Assembly: GCF_010468615.1 (NCBI RefSeq)
Contig: NZ_WUEH01000016.1
Location: 1-64,000 of the forward strand
From: Pseudodesulfovibrio sp. JC047
GTDB lineage: Bacteria > Desulfobacterota > Desulfovibrionia > Desulfovibrionales > Desulfovibrionaceae
Length of the DNA: 64,000 bases
Direction: 5' to 3'
Part shown: positions 15,748-24,439 of the stretch, one piece after another
How the letters are laid out: each line of letters begins with the position of its first letter
How positions within the stretch are numbered: position 1 is the first letter of the stretch
Translations under genes and position numbers: made by a program
Notes under the pieces: model-generated
Seen by the model: the letters and a program-made list of their open reading frames with translations, nothing else
Told to the model about the DNA's origin: nothing
Databases searched by the model: none

Positions 15748-17091
15748 TTATGCTGGATTAGGTGTAAAATTGGACAAAGCACGACAACAGAGCGCAACAG
15801 TATTTTCTCCGTTTATACCAAATCGCTGTCTCTCTTCATTCGTAGGATGGGGATTAAGCAGCCCACTCCATGTATGGTGAAACCATTCTAGTTTAGCATA
15901 ATTCAATTCATCAGCCGTCAGTTTTTTAAACTCAAAAAAGCTATTCACATCAGCCCAACAATTTTCCTTATCTCTGAGCTTTTTAAAAAGATCTTGATCA
16001 CACAAAAAAACGAGTGACACACCAAATATAACAACATCCCACTCAGCCATATTATTAGGCAGTGAAAGCTTTGCTGTACTGATAAGAGTCATTATTTTGC
16101 CTATTTCTCTAAACGACATACCTTTTCTTATCGCATAAGCCGCTATGAGCCCCTCTGCACGAAAAGGGATTCCCATTTCTCTGACAAGATATTCAACATA
16201 TCTATTCGTATCGTCATTGTACAACTGCCGAACATCTGCCGCTTTCGGCATAAGGACATTTATATTGATAAACTTGTTTAAATATATAGCAGCGTCAACA
16301 TCACCATACCGGGCGCGAATGTGCTGCTCCAACTGCTTGCCATTATAAACCAGCACAAAAACGATCCCAGGCACTGAAAAAACATGTTTCACCTTTTCCA
16401 AAATATCCAACGCAAAATCAGGACGACATCTATCAAGCTCATCAATAATAAAAACAAGCGACTTTTTTTGTTCCCGCAACCCTGCACCAATCGCCTTTAA
16501 TGAATCCTTAAATTCTTTAAGGCCTTTTCTACACAGCTTTCTTGACTCGAAATAATTCTCTGCGAGTAAACCTGCTTCTTCACCAGCAGCACCTGCACCT
16601 GCAACGATCATTTCAACCTCTGGCCCCCCCCCTCCTGAAACGGCTGAAACGCCAGCACCAACTATTGCACCACAAACTTTTCCAAAAGAACCTACACCAC
16701 TTGTTAATAATCCCCCAACACTCTCCTTAAAACTAGGCTTTTGCTCTACCCAAACGCCCTTATCTTCTCCTTTGGCTTTGCTATCGATAAATTCATAAAG
16801 TTCATCAGCCAAAGCCGCCATCGGGTCATCCTGATAATCCTGAGAAAACGAATCAAAATAAATTGAATCAATACTTCCGTTCTCTTCCCTTGAAAGCAAC
16901 CCTCTCCACTGCTGGACAAAGGTAGTCTTACCTGCGCCCCATGGGCCCTCCAACCCCAACACAATAGCTTCGTCACTACGCTGTACCAACCTCATAAGGC
17001 TCTCACCAAAAGGCTTCCGCTTAAAAATATCATTGTCTTCTGTAAAACCCTCCATAGGCTTAATCTTAGGAAGTGGTGGAAACAGCAGCAT
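15748..17091 (-). CDS. KAP-family P-loop NTPase, prophage cargo gene
   Basis: A 447-residue STAND/KAP ATPase. Walker A is GPWGAGKTT (residues 49-57), and Walker B with the KAP hallmark is LVFIIDELDRC (212-222). Between them residues 128-175 are Gly/Ala-rich and hydrophobic, corresponding to the membrane-inserting segments of KAP proteins. KAP NTPases include PifA, which excludes T7, so a role against other phages is possible. It sits between terminase/HTH and W, where lambda has no gene, and is visibly more AT-rich than its neighbours, so it looks acquired. AAGGAG precedes its ATG by six bases. No effector domain is recognised. Confidence 0.85.
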   Translation of the reverse strand: MLLFPPLPKIKPMEGFTEDNDIFKRKPFGESLMRLVQRSDEAIVLGLEGPWGAGKTTFVQQWRGLLSREENGSIDSIYFDSFSQDYQDDPMAALADELYEFIDSKAKGEDKGVWVEQKPSFKESVGGLLTSGVGSFGKVCGAIVGAGVSAVSGGGGPEVEMIVAGAGAAGEEAGLLAENYFESRKLCRKGLKEFKDSLKAIGAGLREQKKSLVFIIDELDRCRPDFALDILEKVKHVFSVPGIVFVLVYNGKQLEQHIRARYGDVDAAIYLNKFININVLMPKAADVRQLYNDDTNRYVEYLVREMGIPFRAEGLIAAYAIRKGMSFREIGKIMTLISTAKLSLPNNMAEWDVVIFGVSLVFLCDQDLFKKLRDKENCWADVNSFFEFKKLTADELNYAKLEWFHHTWSGLLNPHPTNEERQRFGINGENTVALCCRALSNFTPNPA

Positions 17092-17159
17092 TTCAAACTC
17101 CTTACAAATATTTTAAAATAACATCCACCCAATACGCCTATTCATATATTCATTCAACA

Positions 17160-17357
17160 CTACGCAGCCCGCTTCTTCCTCAAATACGCATCCACATCCG
17201 CCTGCGGCACCCGAATGCCCTTGCTCTTGCCGAACCGAAACGCGTTCGGGAAAGCGCCCTCGTCCACCATCCGATAAAACATGCTCTTGGAACACCCAAG
17301 CTGCTTGATTACCTGCTTCCAATTCAACGCCGGTCCCAAATCCTTATACTCACTCAT
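17160..17357 (-). CDS. Small helix-turn-helix DNA-binding protein
   Basis: A 65-residue protein built almost entirely of one HTH domain of the AlpA/MerR/excisionase type: WKQVIKQLGCSKSMFYRMV (helices with the turn), then a FGKSKGIRVPQADVDAYLRK wing and tail. Such proteins are excisionases or regulators. It starts nine bases after the terminase stop and precedes the KAP gene, so it could belong to the late operon or control the cargo gene. The basis for a regulatory role is only the fold. Confidence 0.7.
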   Translation of the reverse strand: MSEYKDLGPALNWKQVIKQLGCSKSMFYRMVDEGAFPNAFRFGKSKGIRVPQADVDAYLRKKRAA

Positions 17358-17366
17358 GCCATCTCC

Positions 17367-19328
17367 TTATCTGTTCTCGTACCAACCCGGTCGCCAGCCA
17401 CTGAGGATATCAGCTTGAGTTTTCGGTCGCTCTTTCATCTGCTCAGGCTTCTTCCTTTTAGGCTTTGGCAGCTCACGGTTGGCCCCGCCAAGGTGATACC
17501 AAGCCGCCCGCGCATAGACCTCGCAATCCCAATAGTCCACCTTCTTTCCCGAAGGCTGCATCCACACCTGTTTTTCCTCGTCAAGATACTCGGCGCACAT
17601 TTGGGCCGAATAGTCATGCGGCATCTCCTCCTTGTTGTAGAGATGAAACCCGCCAGGATCACCCGGTTCCACAGACATGGCCGTAGACAAGTCATCCTTG
17701 AAAAACTTGGTATCGATATTCACCAGCGTTACACCGCCGGGAATCTTAATCTTGCTGTTCGGGAAATATTCGATATTGGAAAAAGTCAACGGCGCATTGA
17801 TGCCAACCCGCCCCCTAATAGGCAACATCTTGCCCCGGTGCCGGATAGCCGCCGAATAGATTTCCTTTGTCCGGTGGCCCATGGCATCCCAGAACACCAG
17901 CTCCACTCGATGCTCGTTCCCTTCCGGGTCCTTGTAAGTCTGACCCCATAGGATCTCCTCCAGATCAGGAATAGTCAGGGCCGCTCCAGTACGCACCCGC
18001 CACGACTCCTCGGCCCTGCCAAACCCGTAAGCCACAATCACGTAGGGCAAGCTCTTGTCCTGGGTATCCACTCCCGCCACCAGCCCGGCCACTCTCGGCA
18101 CGTCATCCACTGGTCCCGGCACCATCAAGCGCGGCCGGTCATCGCACATGGCGTCCACCTTGTCCGTATCACGTTGAACCTGAAAATCTTCCCACGGCTC
18201 GGCCTCATACCCATTCTTGAAATCTTTGGCTCGTTCCTTCCAATCGCTACCACCATGTTCCTTGGTGCCACGCAAAAAAGCGGCACACACCTCGGACAAG
18301 GTAACGAATCGCGACAACCAGGCCGGAGTATGGAATCCAATTCGACGAGGCCGATGTGCTTTAAGATAGGCAAACAACTCGATACCCGTCTCAATATCCC
18401 GGTACTCGCCCAAAGCCACGGCCTTGTCCCTATCATGATCATCCCACCGACACCCCATATTCTCACACTCATACCAACCAAACAACTCAGCCTCAATCCG
18501 CTCTGCATCTCGCACATCTTCAGGCATCCTGAACTGCTTGAAATGCATCCGTTGATATGCCCCGCACTGAGGACAACGCACGTAATAATGAAACACTACC
18601 TGGGCACTCAACACAGCCTGCCAGATTTCACCAGTCGAAACAGTAGGTGAAGAGATCTTGAAATTCTTGCTGGACCACTTGTATGTACGTAACCGCTTTT
18701 CGCCCAACGGGATCGGCCCAGTTTCCTTTTTGGAAGAGACCTTGGAATACTTGTCCACCTCGTCAAAAATGATGGTCTTGACCGGCTTGTTTGACAGCGA
18801 AGAGGCCGACCCGGACCACGCGGTGTAGATAGACATGTGCTGCAAGTTGATCCGGTAAGATGAGAAATCATCCTCGACGCCAGTCACAAAAGAAACAAGC
18901 CTCGGACTCGGCTCAATTAACCCTTTACGGATGCGGGTAGTCAGGTTGTGTTTGGCTGTGTCCCGATCGGGATAAACCAACATCACCGGACCGGGATCAC
19001 GATCAATGGAATAGCCGAGCAAGGTATTGACCCCTTCGGTCTTGCCCACCTGCGGAGCCGCACACCAATCCACTTCGCGCACACCGGGGAAATAAGCCGC
19101 GTCCAAAAGACCTGTCACGTAAGGTGCCGTATCATTCCTCCAGGGACCGGGCAAAGCCGACTCATTTCCCAACACCCGATGTCTCTCCGCCCACTCACTC
19201 GGCTTGATACGCTTGCGCTTACGCAGCACCTTGCGCTCAGCCTTGCACGGCCTGACCGTAAAAGATTCGCCAAAATGTCCGCCCGGAACCCACTTGGGAT
19301 CAATCAACATTTTACATGCTATCTTCAT
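17367..19328 (-). CDS. Terminase large subunit A
   Basis: A 653-residue lambda gpA-type terminase. The ATPase part has a Walker A-like CAAPQVGKTEG and Walker B IIFDEVDKYS; a four-Cys zinc-type group follows (CPQCGAYQ and CENMGC). The nuclease part has the acidic residues VAGVDTQDKS and ELVFWDAMGH. It packages DNA into proheads and cuts cos ends. An alternate start at the internal Met7 is possible. Its start overlaps the small-subunit gene end. Confidence 0.94.
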   Translation of the reverse strand: MKIACKMLIDPKWVPGGHFGESFTVRPCKAERKVLRKRKRIKPSEWAERHRVLGNESALPGPWRNDTAPYVTGLLDAAYFPGVREVDWCAAPQVGKTEGVNTLLGYSIDRDPGPVMLVYPDRDTAKHNLTTRIRKGLIEPSPRLVSFVTGVEDDFSSYRINLQHMSIYTAWSGSASSLSNKPVKTIIFDEVDKYSKVSSKKETGPIPLGEKRLRTYKWSSKNFKISSPTVSTGEIWQAVLSAQVVFHYYVRCPQCGAYQRMHFKQFRMPEDVRDAERIEAELFGWYECENMGCRWDDHDRDKAVALGEYRDIETGIELFAYLKAHRPRRIGFHTPAWLSRFVTLSEVCAAFLRGTKEHGGSDWKERAKDFKNGYEAEPWEDFQVQRDTDKVDAMCDDRPRLMVPGPVDDVPRVAGLVAGVDTQDKSLPYVIVAYGFGRAEESWRVRTGAALTIPDLEEILWGQTYKDPEGNEHRVELVFWDAMGHRTKEIYSAAIRHRGKMLPIRGRVGINAPLTFSNIEYFPNSKIKIPGGVTLVNIDTKFFKDDLSTAMSVEPGDPGGFHLYNKEEMPHDYSAQMCAEYLDEEKQVWMQPSGKKVDYWDCEVYARAAWYHLGGANRELPKPKRKKPEQMKERPKTQADILSGWRPGWYENR

Positions 19329-19863
19329 CGCTAATCATGACCTCTATGGTTTTCATATTTGAGTACTCTGTTGCCATGTCATCAAACATCTCGATTAAGG
19401 CCCGAATCAAGTCTCTGGTTTTCCCTGGCTTGCCCTCCACCGTCTCCACCAATTCACGTCCACGCTTTTGAACTTCAGACTTGAACATAGATGACAACAC
19501 TCCGGCCCGCGCCCCGATCTCACGCTGCACATGATTCCGCTCAATGAGTTTACCTTGCTCCTTTTCGAGTTTGATCCGCTCCCGCTCAGCCTTGAATTCG
19601 GTCAAATTGATCTCGGCCTCTTTCTTACGAACATCCCGGTCTTTTTCCTCCTGCGTCACCTTCTTTCCCGACGTCTTCCGATTTAGTTTTGCCCGCGCAT
19701 ACGTCAACAAAGCCTCTGCTTCAAAGGCTCCATCCGTATTTTTTCCGACAAGTCCGGCTTGGCAATGCCGCCCAAAAGAAGACGAATTTGACTTAAACCC
19801 CTCCCCGTCCAGAAACTGCCACGCCTCAGTCTGCGTTCTGAATATCCGGGTATCCTTAACCAC
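19312..19863 (-). CDS. Terminase small subunit, Nu1-like
   Basis: A 183-residue protein next to terminase large, with an N-terminal winged-HTH-like stretch (TQTEAWQFLDGEGFKSNSSSF) and a long charged helix (DVRKKEAEINLTEFKAERERIKLEKEQG) typical of Nu1-type small subunits that bind cos and form the complex with A. Overlap with A by 17 bases and its position at the head of the late genes support the call. No cos site was located. Confidence 0.78.
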   Translation of the reverse strand: MVKDTRIFRTQTEAWQFLDGEGFKSNSSSFGRHCQAGLVGKNTDGAFEAEALLTYARAKLNRKTSGKKVTQEEKDRDVRKKEAEINLTEFKAERERIKLEKEQGKLIERNHVQREIGARAGVLSSMFKSEVQKRGRELVETVEGKPGKTRDLIRALIEMFDDMATEYSNMKTIEVMISDEDSM

Positions 19864-20149
19864 GCTCCACCTCCACAGGCTGGGGATTCATCCGCAACTT
19901 CGTAATATTGACAGCCTCACGCAAACCGTATCCACACACGTTCACATACCGGGCCTTGCGCCCGTCCTTAAATTCCTTGTTGTATGGTTTGCACTTGCAC
20001 ACCACGTTGACGAGCAACATTTCACCGTTGACCTTCGCCTTTATGAGAAATCGCGCACCACCAAATATTCCTATTTCAGCAGGAACTTTTAATGATTCAG
20101 CACTCAAAACTGCATCCACTTCGCTGGTCGTCAATCGAATTTCCGACAT
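19856..20149 (-). CDS. Small phage protein of unknown function
   Basis: This 97-residue protein starts at an ATG at 20147-20149 that overlaps the primase stop by one base (TAATG), so the open extension to 20185 is not used. The residues after it are strand-rich, with KAKVNGEMLLVNVVCKCK and NVCGYGLREAVNI segments. No domain was recognised. It links the replication and packaging genes and overlaps the small terminase by eight bases. It might aid either process. Confidence 0.7.
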   Translation of the reverse strand: MSEIRLTTSEVDAVLSAESLKVPAEIGIFGGARFLIKAKVNGEMLLVNVVCKCKPYNKEFKDGRKARYVNVCGYGLREAVNITKLRMNPQPVEVERG

Positions 20150-21576
20150 TATTTCCCCTCCATCGGTTTCATAAAATTTCGCCAACTCACAACGGGATCA
20201 CCTATCTCACGCAGCCACGCCATAACCACAGGCTGATGCGACAAATCCGCGACCCGACCATACAACTCCATCGGCCCGTCATAACTCCAAGCCCACCCGG
20301 CCCTGTCCACGCGAATCTCCATCCTGTTCGTCGCCAAAATTGCCCGCAGTTCCTCAATGTCATCCGGCAGAACCGTCTTCCGCTCCACATGCCTGGGCGG
20401 CACAACCAGCTTCTCCCCTTGATTCGAAATCGCAGAAATCGAAGGTCCAGGGTGAAGGACCGGAGGCAGGCCGGTCAAAATCCATTCCCGCAAGTCGCCG
20501 CCGTGATCCGCTTTGTAATCACCCGGATCCTTCCCCTTCGGAACCGGCCACCGCTCACACTGTGAGAATTCTTTACCCCACCAATGCTTCGCCTTGGTTT
20601 GCATCTGGATACTGCGCTCTTCCTCTTCGGTCTTCGGCTCATACAGCTCAAAATCCAACGCATTGCCCATCCAAAAAGATGCTTGAAGAAGGGGCATCAT
20701 CCTCGCGTCGGGCTTACTGCTCAGAGACCCAAGGCCAATAGCACCGACATCAAGGTCCTCGACGGCATAATCCATGGCGATTGCGTCCAATTCGGCTTCG
20801 GCGATCATCCATGCCTGCGCGGACTCACGTGTCAACATCGGCCCCATGGCCGATCCGGGCAGAACCACATATTTCATGTCGCGCCCCCATTGCGCTCGCG
20901 CCTCTGGAGTTCTCCTGAATCGCACTCTCTGCAATGTGCCCTGCCAAAAAGACGGAACAACTAGGCCAATGGGCATCCACATCCGTTTCAATTTGCCGGT
21001 CTTCGGATTGATTTCATCAGGAAGGCCCCAGGCCGATCTTGCCCGATAAACATCGCGCCCCATTTCTCCACAATTCCACCCCAACTTGAATCGCCTGACC
21101 GCCTCCAGCGGAACACCGCGCTTGGCCAAATAGTCGAGTTGTTCACTGTTTTTCAACAAATGCCCATGTGCCCACTCGACCAATTCCACAGACCGCCCCT
21201 GCCACTTTTCATTAGGATCATCCCACGCCTTGGGCTGAAAGGAGTCCTTCCGAGGCTTTCTTTTGGGCATCCTGTGCTGCTCCTCGGGGTTCCGATCAAC
21301 CTTCTTGCAGGCTTCGAAATACTCCATGCCGCAATACTTCCTCAGAAATTCAATATTATCCCCGCCAGCATCACAAATTCGGCACCACCAAGACCCAGAG
21401 CCGTCATTTTGCTCCGGCCAAACGCAAAACCGATGTTCCTTGCCACCGCACCCCGGACATTGCGAATGCCATTCGCCGCCGTTGGTGCTGGAGATCAATT
21501 TGGGTTCAATCCCCATCTCCCGAAGCAAATCCAGAACATTGACACTCACAAAACACCTCTTGGACCTTTGGACCAT
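20149..21576 (-). CDS. DnaG-like phage primase (CHC2 zinc finger + TOPRIM)
   Basis: A 475-residue protein with an N-terminal zinc finger (C40, C43, C65 and C68 with an HRFCVW segment between). The central TOPRIM region has AWMIAEAELDAIAMDYAV, where the Glu is catalytic, and a following DLDVGAIGLGSL. The C-terminal part is charged. It would synthesise primers for phage DNA replication with the D5-type helicase upstream. The open frame extends to 21606 through a TTG without a spaced ribosome site, so ATG 21576 is preferred. Confidence 0.85.
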   Translation of the reverse strand: MVQRSKRCFVSVNVLDLLREMGIEPKLISSTNGGEWHSQCPGCGGKEHRFCVWPEQNDGSGSWWCRICDAGGDNIEFLRKYCGMEYFEACKKVDRNPEEQHRMPKRKPRKDSFQPKAWDDPNEKWQGRSVELVEWAHGHLLKNSEQLDYLAKRGVPLEAVRRFKLGWNCGEMGRDVYRARSAWGLPDEINPKTGKLKRMWMPIGLVVPSFWQGTLQRVRFRRTPEARAQWGRDMKYVVLPGSAMGPMLTRESAQAWMIAEAELDAIAMDYAVEDLDVGAIGLGSLSSKPDARMMPLLQASFWMGNALDFELYEPKTEEEERSIQMQTKAKHWWGKEFSQCERWPVPKGKDPGDYKADHGGDLREWILTGLPPVLHPGPSISAISNQGEKLVVPPRHVERKTVLPDDIEELRAILATNRMEIRVDRAGWAWSYDGPMELYGRVADLSHQPVVMAWLREIGDPVVSWRNFMKPMEGK

Positions 21577-21825
21577 GACGGACCTTTCAAAAAGCTCTTC
21601 GTCCAACCTCTTAATATCTTCATTTTTCTTACTTTATTTTCCTCTTTGGACGATTAGACCAAAAAACAAATATAAAATTATTATGAAAATCAAAAAGTAT
21701 CTTTGTCAGAGAACTTTAAGATTCGGTCCTTTAGTCCGGGACGCACTAATCCCTTCAATCATTACAAACAATTAAAACTATGGACGATTGAAAACCTTGA
21801 CCGTCCACAAGGTCCTATGGTCCAT
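21562..21825. repeat. Cluster of GGWCC/GGAC half-sites, candidate phage origin
   Basis: About a dozen GGACC, GGTCC or GGAC/GTCC elements occur in 264 bases, several in pairs, for example at 21562-21574 and 21811-21824. They flank an AT-rich core at roughly 21610-21720. The cluster lies between the primase and D5-type helicase genes, a common place for replication iterons. A repressor or packaging site is an alternative. The right part overlaps the 223-bp gap between genes. Confidence 0.45.
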
Positions 21826-21829
21826 CTTT

Positions 21830-23467
21830 CTAGAACTTCCTCTTGTCCGACTCCTGTTCGATCTGCTCCCTAACCTCGGCAAGCACACTCACCCCCCAGT
21901 AGCGATAGGTCCCAACCTTTTCGTGCTTGAAACGTTTCTTCATGAGTTTGCCAAAAGTCTTTTGGGGAATGGTCTTCTTCTTTGAATACATCCGTCTGAA
22001 AAACCAACAAAAGACATCATAAATGTCCGTCGCCCCGATCCACACCTGTTCGGAATTTGTTTCGGGAACGAAACAGCACTCGTCTACGAAGTCCGCCAAC
22101 AGATCTTCATCACGCCGATACTCGGCAGTTGCCTCCAAAACTTTTGCGGGAGGATTCAACCCCTGTTTCTGCCAATCCAGACATCCCTGAACCAACCAGG
22201 CCAAAATGCCGGACGCCTCAGGCTTGACCTTTTTCCCGAGGTCCCTGTCCACTTCACGTTCATTGTCAGCTTGGGGCTTGCGCTTGACAAAACTGAGTTC
22301 GAACGGGATCAGATGCATTCGTTCCCAAAAGGCGAAATCATCCGCCGAAGCGTGGGGTTTGTGATTGGTGAGAAGAAAAAGCTGATGAGAAGGCTTAAAT
22401 GAAACCATCCGCATATTGCCGTACCCATAACGTCCTGTCAGAGTGTCTCCACCGGAGAACCACTTCACCCGGCTGGCACTAAACTTACGGCCTTCATCAG
22501 TTTCCGAAGCAAAAGCAACTCGACGACCACGAAGGGCCATAATGTCAGGAGTTGGCCCGGAAGAACTGCGCGCTGGCCCCTGGTCCAGAAGCATCTCGGC
22601 AGGAATAGGCCCAGCCACTTCACCGAGAACATCCTGAATGGTTTCGACCATAAACGACTTACCATTCCGCCCCTGCCCATGAAGCACTGCGAAAATATGT
22701 TCCGGAGATATTCCAAAAACAGCATACCCAAAGACCCGCTGTATATACGAAGCCATCTCTAAATCATCACTCATAATTTCCAGGACAGATTTTTCCCACA
22801 CTTTGCAAGGGCTATCGATCCCCTTCCACTCGGTCGGGCATCCCTTAAGGATATAATCTTCCGGCCCCCCTTTTCGAAGCAAACCAGTACGAAGGTCCAA
22901 AACTCCGTTAGCGCACCCAAGAAGCCACGGATCGGAGTCCAGCTCATCACCAAGAATATGAAGCGGGTTCTCCCGCATGGTGTGAGCGAACTCCAGGCAC
23001 TTATTCCGGCCATTGTCATTCCGGAGAGACTTGATTTTCGTCTGGACCGCATCAAGGATCCGTTTCAGCCGTCTCTTTTCATTTTTGTCTTCTTCTCGAA
23101 CCGCATCAAAATACAATGGCCAAAGCCGCTCCTCTTCGGCCATGTAGACGTCAATCACATCCTCCACGGCCGCCTTGACCGTATCCAATTCATCAAGCTC
23201 CCAGTGATGACCATTGAAAACGAGCCATTCCTTGGTCTGCTTATTGAAGACGTACCGCCCCTGATGGAGAGCCGCGAACAGCATGCCATCACCCAGCTGC
23301 CCCGACTTGGCGCACTTGCGAATAAAATCGGATGAGGGTCCGGCCTTTTCATCAGATTCGCCGACAATCGCCTCTTCCTCCTCACGCCGAACCTCAATCA
23401 TCTTCCTGATATCGACGACTTCCCCGACAGGGTCGCCAGCAACGGATTCATTTTTATTATCAGCCAC
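21830..23467 (-). CDS. D5/P4-family phage primase-helicase
   Basis: A 545-residue superfamily 3 helicase of the phage P4/D5 type. The D5_N region is at about residues 60-250, with SDPWLLGCANGVLDLRTG. The Walker A is HGQGRNGKS, and the following IMALRGRRVAFASETDEG and RMVSFKPSHQLFLLTNHKP are the Walker B and sensor regions. A C-terminal winged segment ends KVGTYRYWGVSVL. It would unwind DNA at the phage origin. The start is GTG at 23467, preceded by GGAG seven bases away. Confidence 0.9.
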   Translation of the reverse strand: MADNKNESVAGDPVGEVVDIRKMIEVRREEEEAIVGESDEKAGPSSDFIRKCAKSGQLGDGMLFAALHQGRYVFNKQTKEWLVFNGHHWELDELDTVKAAVEDVIDVYMAEEERLWPLYFDAVREEDKNEKRRLKRILDAVQTKIKSLRNDNGRNKCLEFAHTMRENPLHILGDELDSDPWLLGCANGVLDLRTGLLRKGGPEDYILKGCPTEWKGIDSPCKVWEKSVLEIMSDDLEMASYIQRVFGYAVFGISPEHIFAVLHGQGRNGKSFMVETIQDVLGEVAGPIPAEMLLDQGPARSSSGPTPDIMALRGRRVAFASETDEGRKFSASRVKWFSGGDTLTGRYGYGNMRMVSFKPSHQLFLLTNHKPHASADDFAFWERMHLIPFELSFVKRKPQADNEREVDRDLGKKVKPEASGILAWLVQGCLDWQKQGLNPPAKVLEATAEYRRDEDLLADFVDECCFVPETNSEQVWIGATDIYDVFCWFFRRMYSKKKTIPQKTFGKLMKKRFKHEKVGTYRYWGVSVLAEVREQIEQESDKRKF

Positions 23468-23911
23468 GCTTGATCTCCAGATTCGATTTCACCTCTAAAA
23501 GCACAGGCACAAACCAAAAAAAATGTTTCACAGCATCCCGCAAAAACATCCCTTTTTCCCAAATTCCCACCCAAACAAAAAAAACACCCACGCACAAACC
23601 CTGCGATGCTCGCGACCCGTATACGAGAAGCCGTAGGAAGGACCCATGAAGACAAGGGCCATATTGGACCATTTGACGAGATTTTGAATAAGGAGGAAGC
23701 GGAGGAGGCGAATAACACCAGTCCCCACAAGAACAAAAGCGGATGCGACCGTCCCGGTCGAAATTTCGAAAAGAACTAACCAACAATATATAAAAAAACA
23801 CCAACAACCTCTCTTTGTACAAAAAAAATTGCTGGTGGTTTTACTCACCTTTTACAAGGTTAAAAAGATGGTCAAGAGGGGGCAGATGACAACCTAAAAC
23901 ATAGGTTTACC
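23468..23911. other. Region without a secure gene at the right prophage end
   Basis: This stretch is 444 bases. It has no ORF on the minus strand that looks like a protein: the three overlapping minus-strand frames are rich in Phe, Cys and Trp and lack family resemblance. A short plus-strand ORF is described separately. The T/A-rich section near 23780-23830 probably holds promoters for the primase-helicase, but none was defined. Confidence 0.5.
23606..23779 (+). CDS. Possible short ORF, hydrophilic, unknown
   Basis: A 57-codon plus-strand frame from ATG 23606 to TAA 23777-23779, and open without stops back to at least 23471. The product is polar and charged, with ATRIREAVGRTHEDKGHI and an acidic EEAEEANN stretch. 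It has no clear ribosome site and is convergent with the whole prophage. It might be a lysogeny gene, a remnant or noncoding sequence. No homology was recognised. Confidence 0.22.
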   Translation: MLATRIREAVGRTHEDKGHIGPFDEILNKEEAEEANNTSPHKNKSGCDRPGRNFEKN

Positions 23912-23980
23912 GTGTGATTAAGGGGCTTTAGCACCTTCACACGGTGGAAGTCACAGGTTCAAATCCCGTATCGCCCACCA
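23912..23980 (+). pseudogene. Degenerate tRNA-Val(CAC) ending in CCA, putative attachment-site remnant
   Basis: The 3' part (23931-23980) has an anticodon loop TTCACAC with anticodon CAC, a variable region, a T loop TTCAAAT and an encoded CCA end. The T stem has one A-C mismatch, and the D arm region is about seven bases too short. Upstream GTGTGAT (23912-23918) only partly pairs with the acceptor. This fits a tRNA 3' end left when a phage integrates in a tRNA gene. The intact tRNA copy should lie at the left prophage end. Confidence 0.65.
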
Positions 23981-23996
23981 ATTTGTTCAAAAGGAA

Positions 23997-24029
23997 ACGG
24001 GTGCTTGAATATTCAAGCACCCGTTTTTT
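23997..24029 (+). terminator. Rho-independent terminator after tRNA-Val remnant
   Basis: A 13-bp perfect stem (23997-24009 with 24012-24024) is followed by a run of T. It would have terminated the tRNA transcript and now shields host genes from prophage transcription. Confidence 0.9.
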
Positions 24030-24136
24030 CGTGCAGACTCCTTTTCTCTCTATTTGCTCAGGGTCTTTTCATACAGTATGGTCGTCATCTGGCCGAGGAC
24101 CATGACACGCCATATTCGAAACAACAGGAACACCCC

Positions 24137-24340
24137 ATGCAAAACTTTTTCGCGACACTGATCGGCCTTGTTGGTGCCGGATTTGTTCTCTCCTTTTGTC
24201 TCGGGCCGGGAGAAACATTATCCTCGTGGGACGTGTTTCTTTCCCTGGTTATCGGCATCCCTATAGTACTCGGTGCTGTCATGCTGTTCGGCTCGTCTTC
24301 CGACTCAGGACAACCTTGCTCACGTCTAAAAAACAAATAG
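24137..24340 (+). CDS. Small two-segment membrane protein
   Basis: A 67-residue protein starting at ATG 24137, with AGGA seven bases upstream. Residues 3-22 (NFFATLIGLVGAGFVLSF) and about 31-50 (WDVFLSLVIGIPIVLGAVML) are probable membrane helices. The frame is open upstream to 24005, but this part overlaps the terminator, so the internal start is chosen. Function is unknown; it is separated from the downstream tex gene by 99 bases. Confidence 0.5.
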   Translation: MQNFFATLIGLVGAGFVLSFCLGPGETLSSWDVFLSLVIGIPIVLGAVMLFGSSSDSGQPCSRLKNK

Positions 24341-24439
24341 GTCACGAATTTCGTCGGCTTCAAATGTTCTCCCACTTGACAGGGGAGACGGAACACGGTT
24401 CAACCACGGAACATTTTTTCAGCAGCCAAGGAAAATCTT

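Larger units (their letters stand above)
1..23980 (-). mobile_element. Lambda-like siphovirus prophage, right-hand part
   Basis: A continuous leftward gene array matches the lambda late order: terminase small and large subunits, W, portal, protease/scaffold, decoration, major capsid, neck, tail tube, G/GT, tape measure, M, L, K, I and J. Replication genes lie at the right end. Differences from lambda are the KAP NTPase and HTH genes between terminase and W, and a lysis-like cassette between the capsid and neck genes. The right end is placed at a tRNA-Val 3' fragment ending at 23980. The left end, integrase and repressor are outside the window. All structural frames are open, so the element may be intact, but this cannot be settled here. 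Confidence 0.93.

Noticed and set aside
23398-23848. Three overlapping minus-strand ORFs of 106-120 codons upstream of the primase-helicase
   Set aside because: They are rich in Cys, Phe and Trp, have poor ribosome sites and arise from low stop frequency in this stretch.
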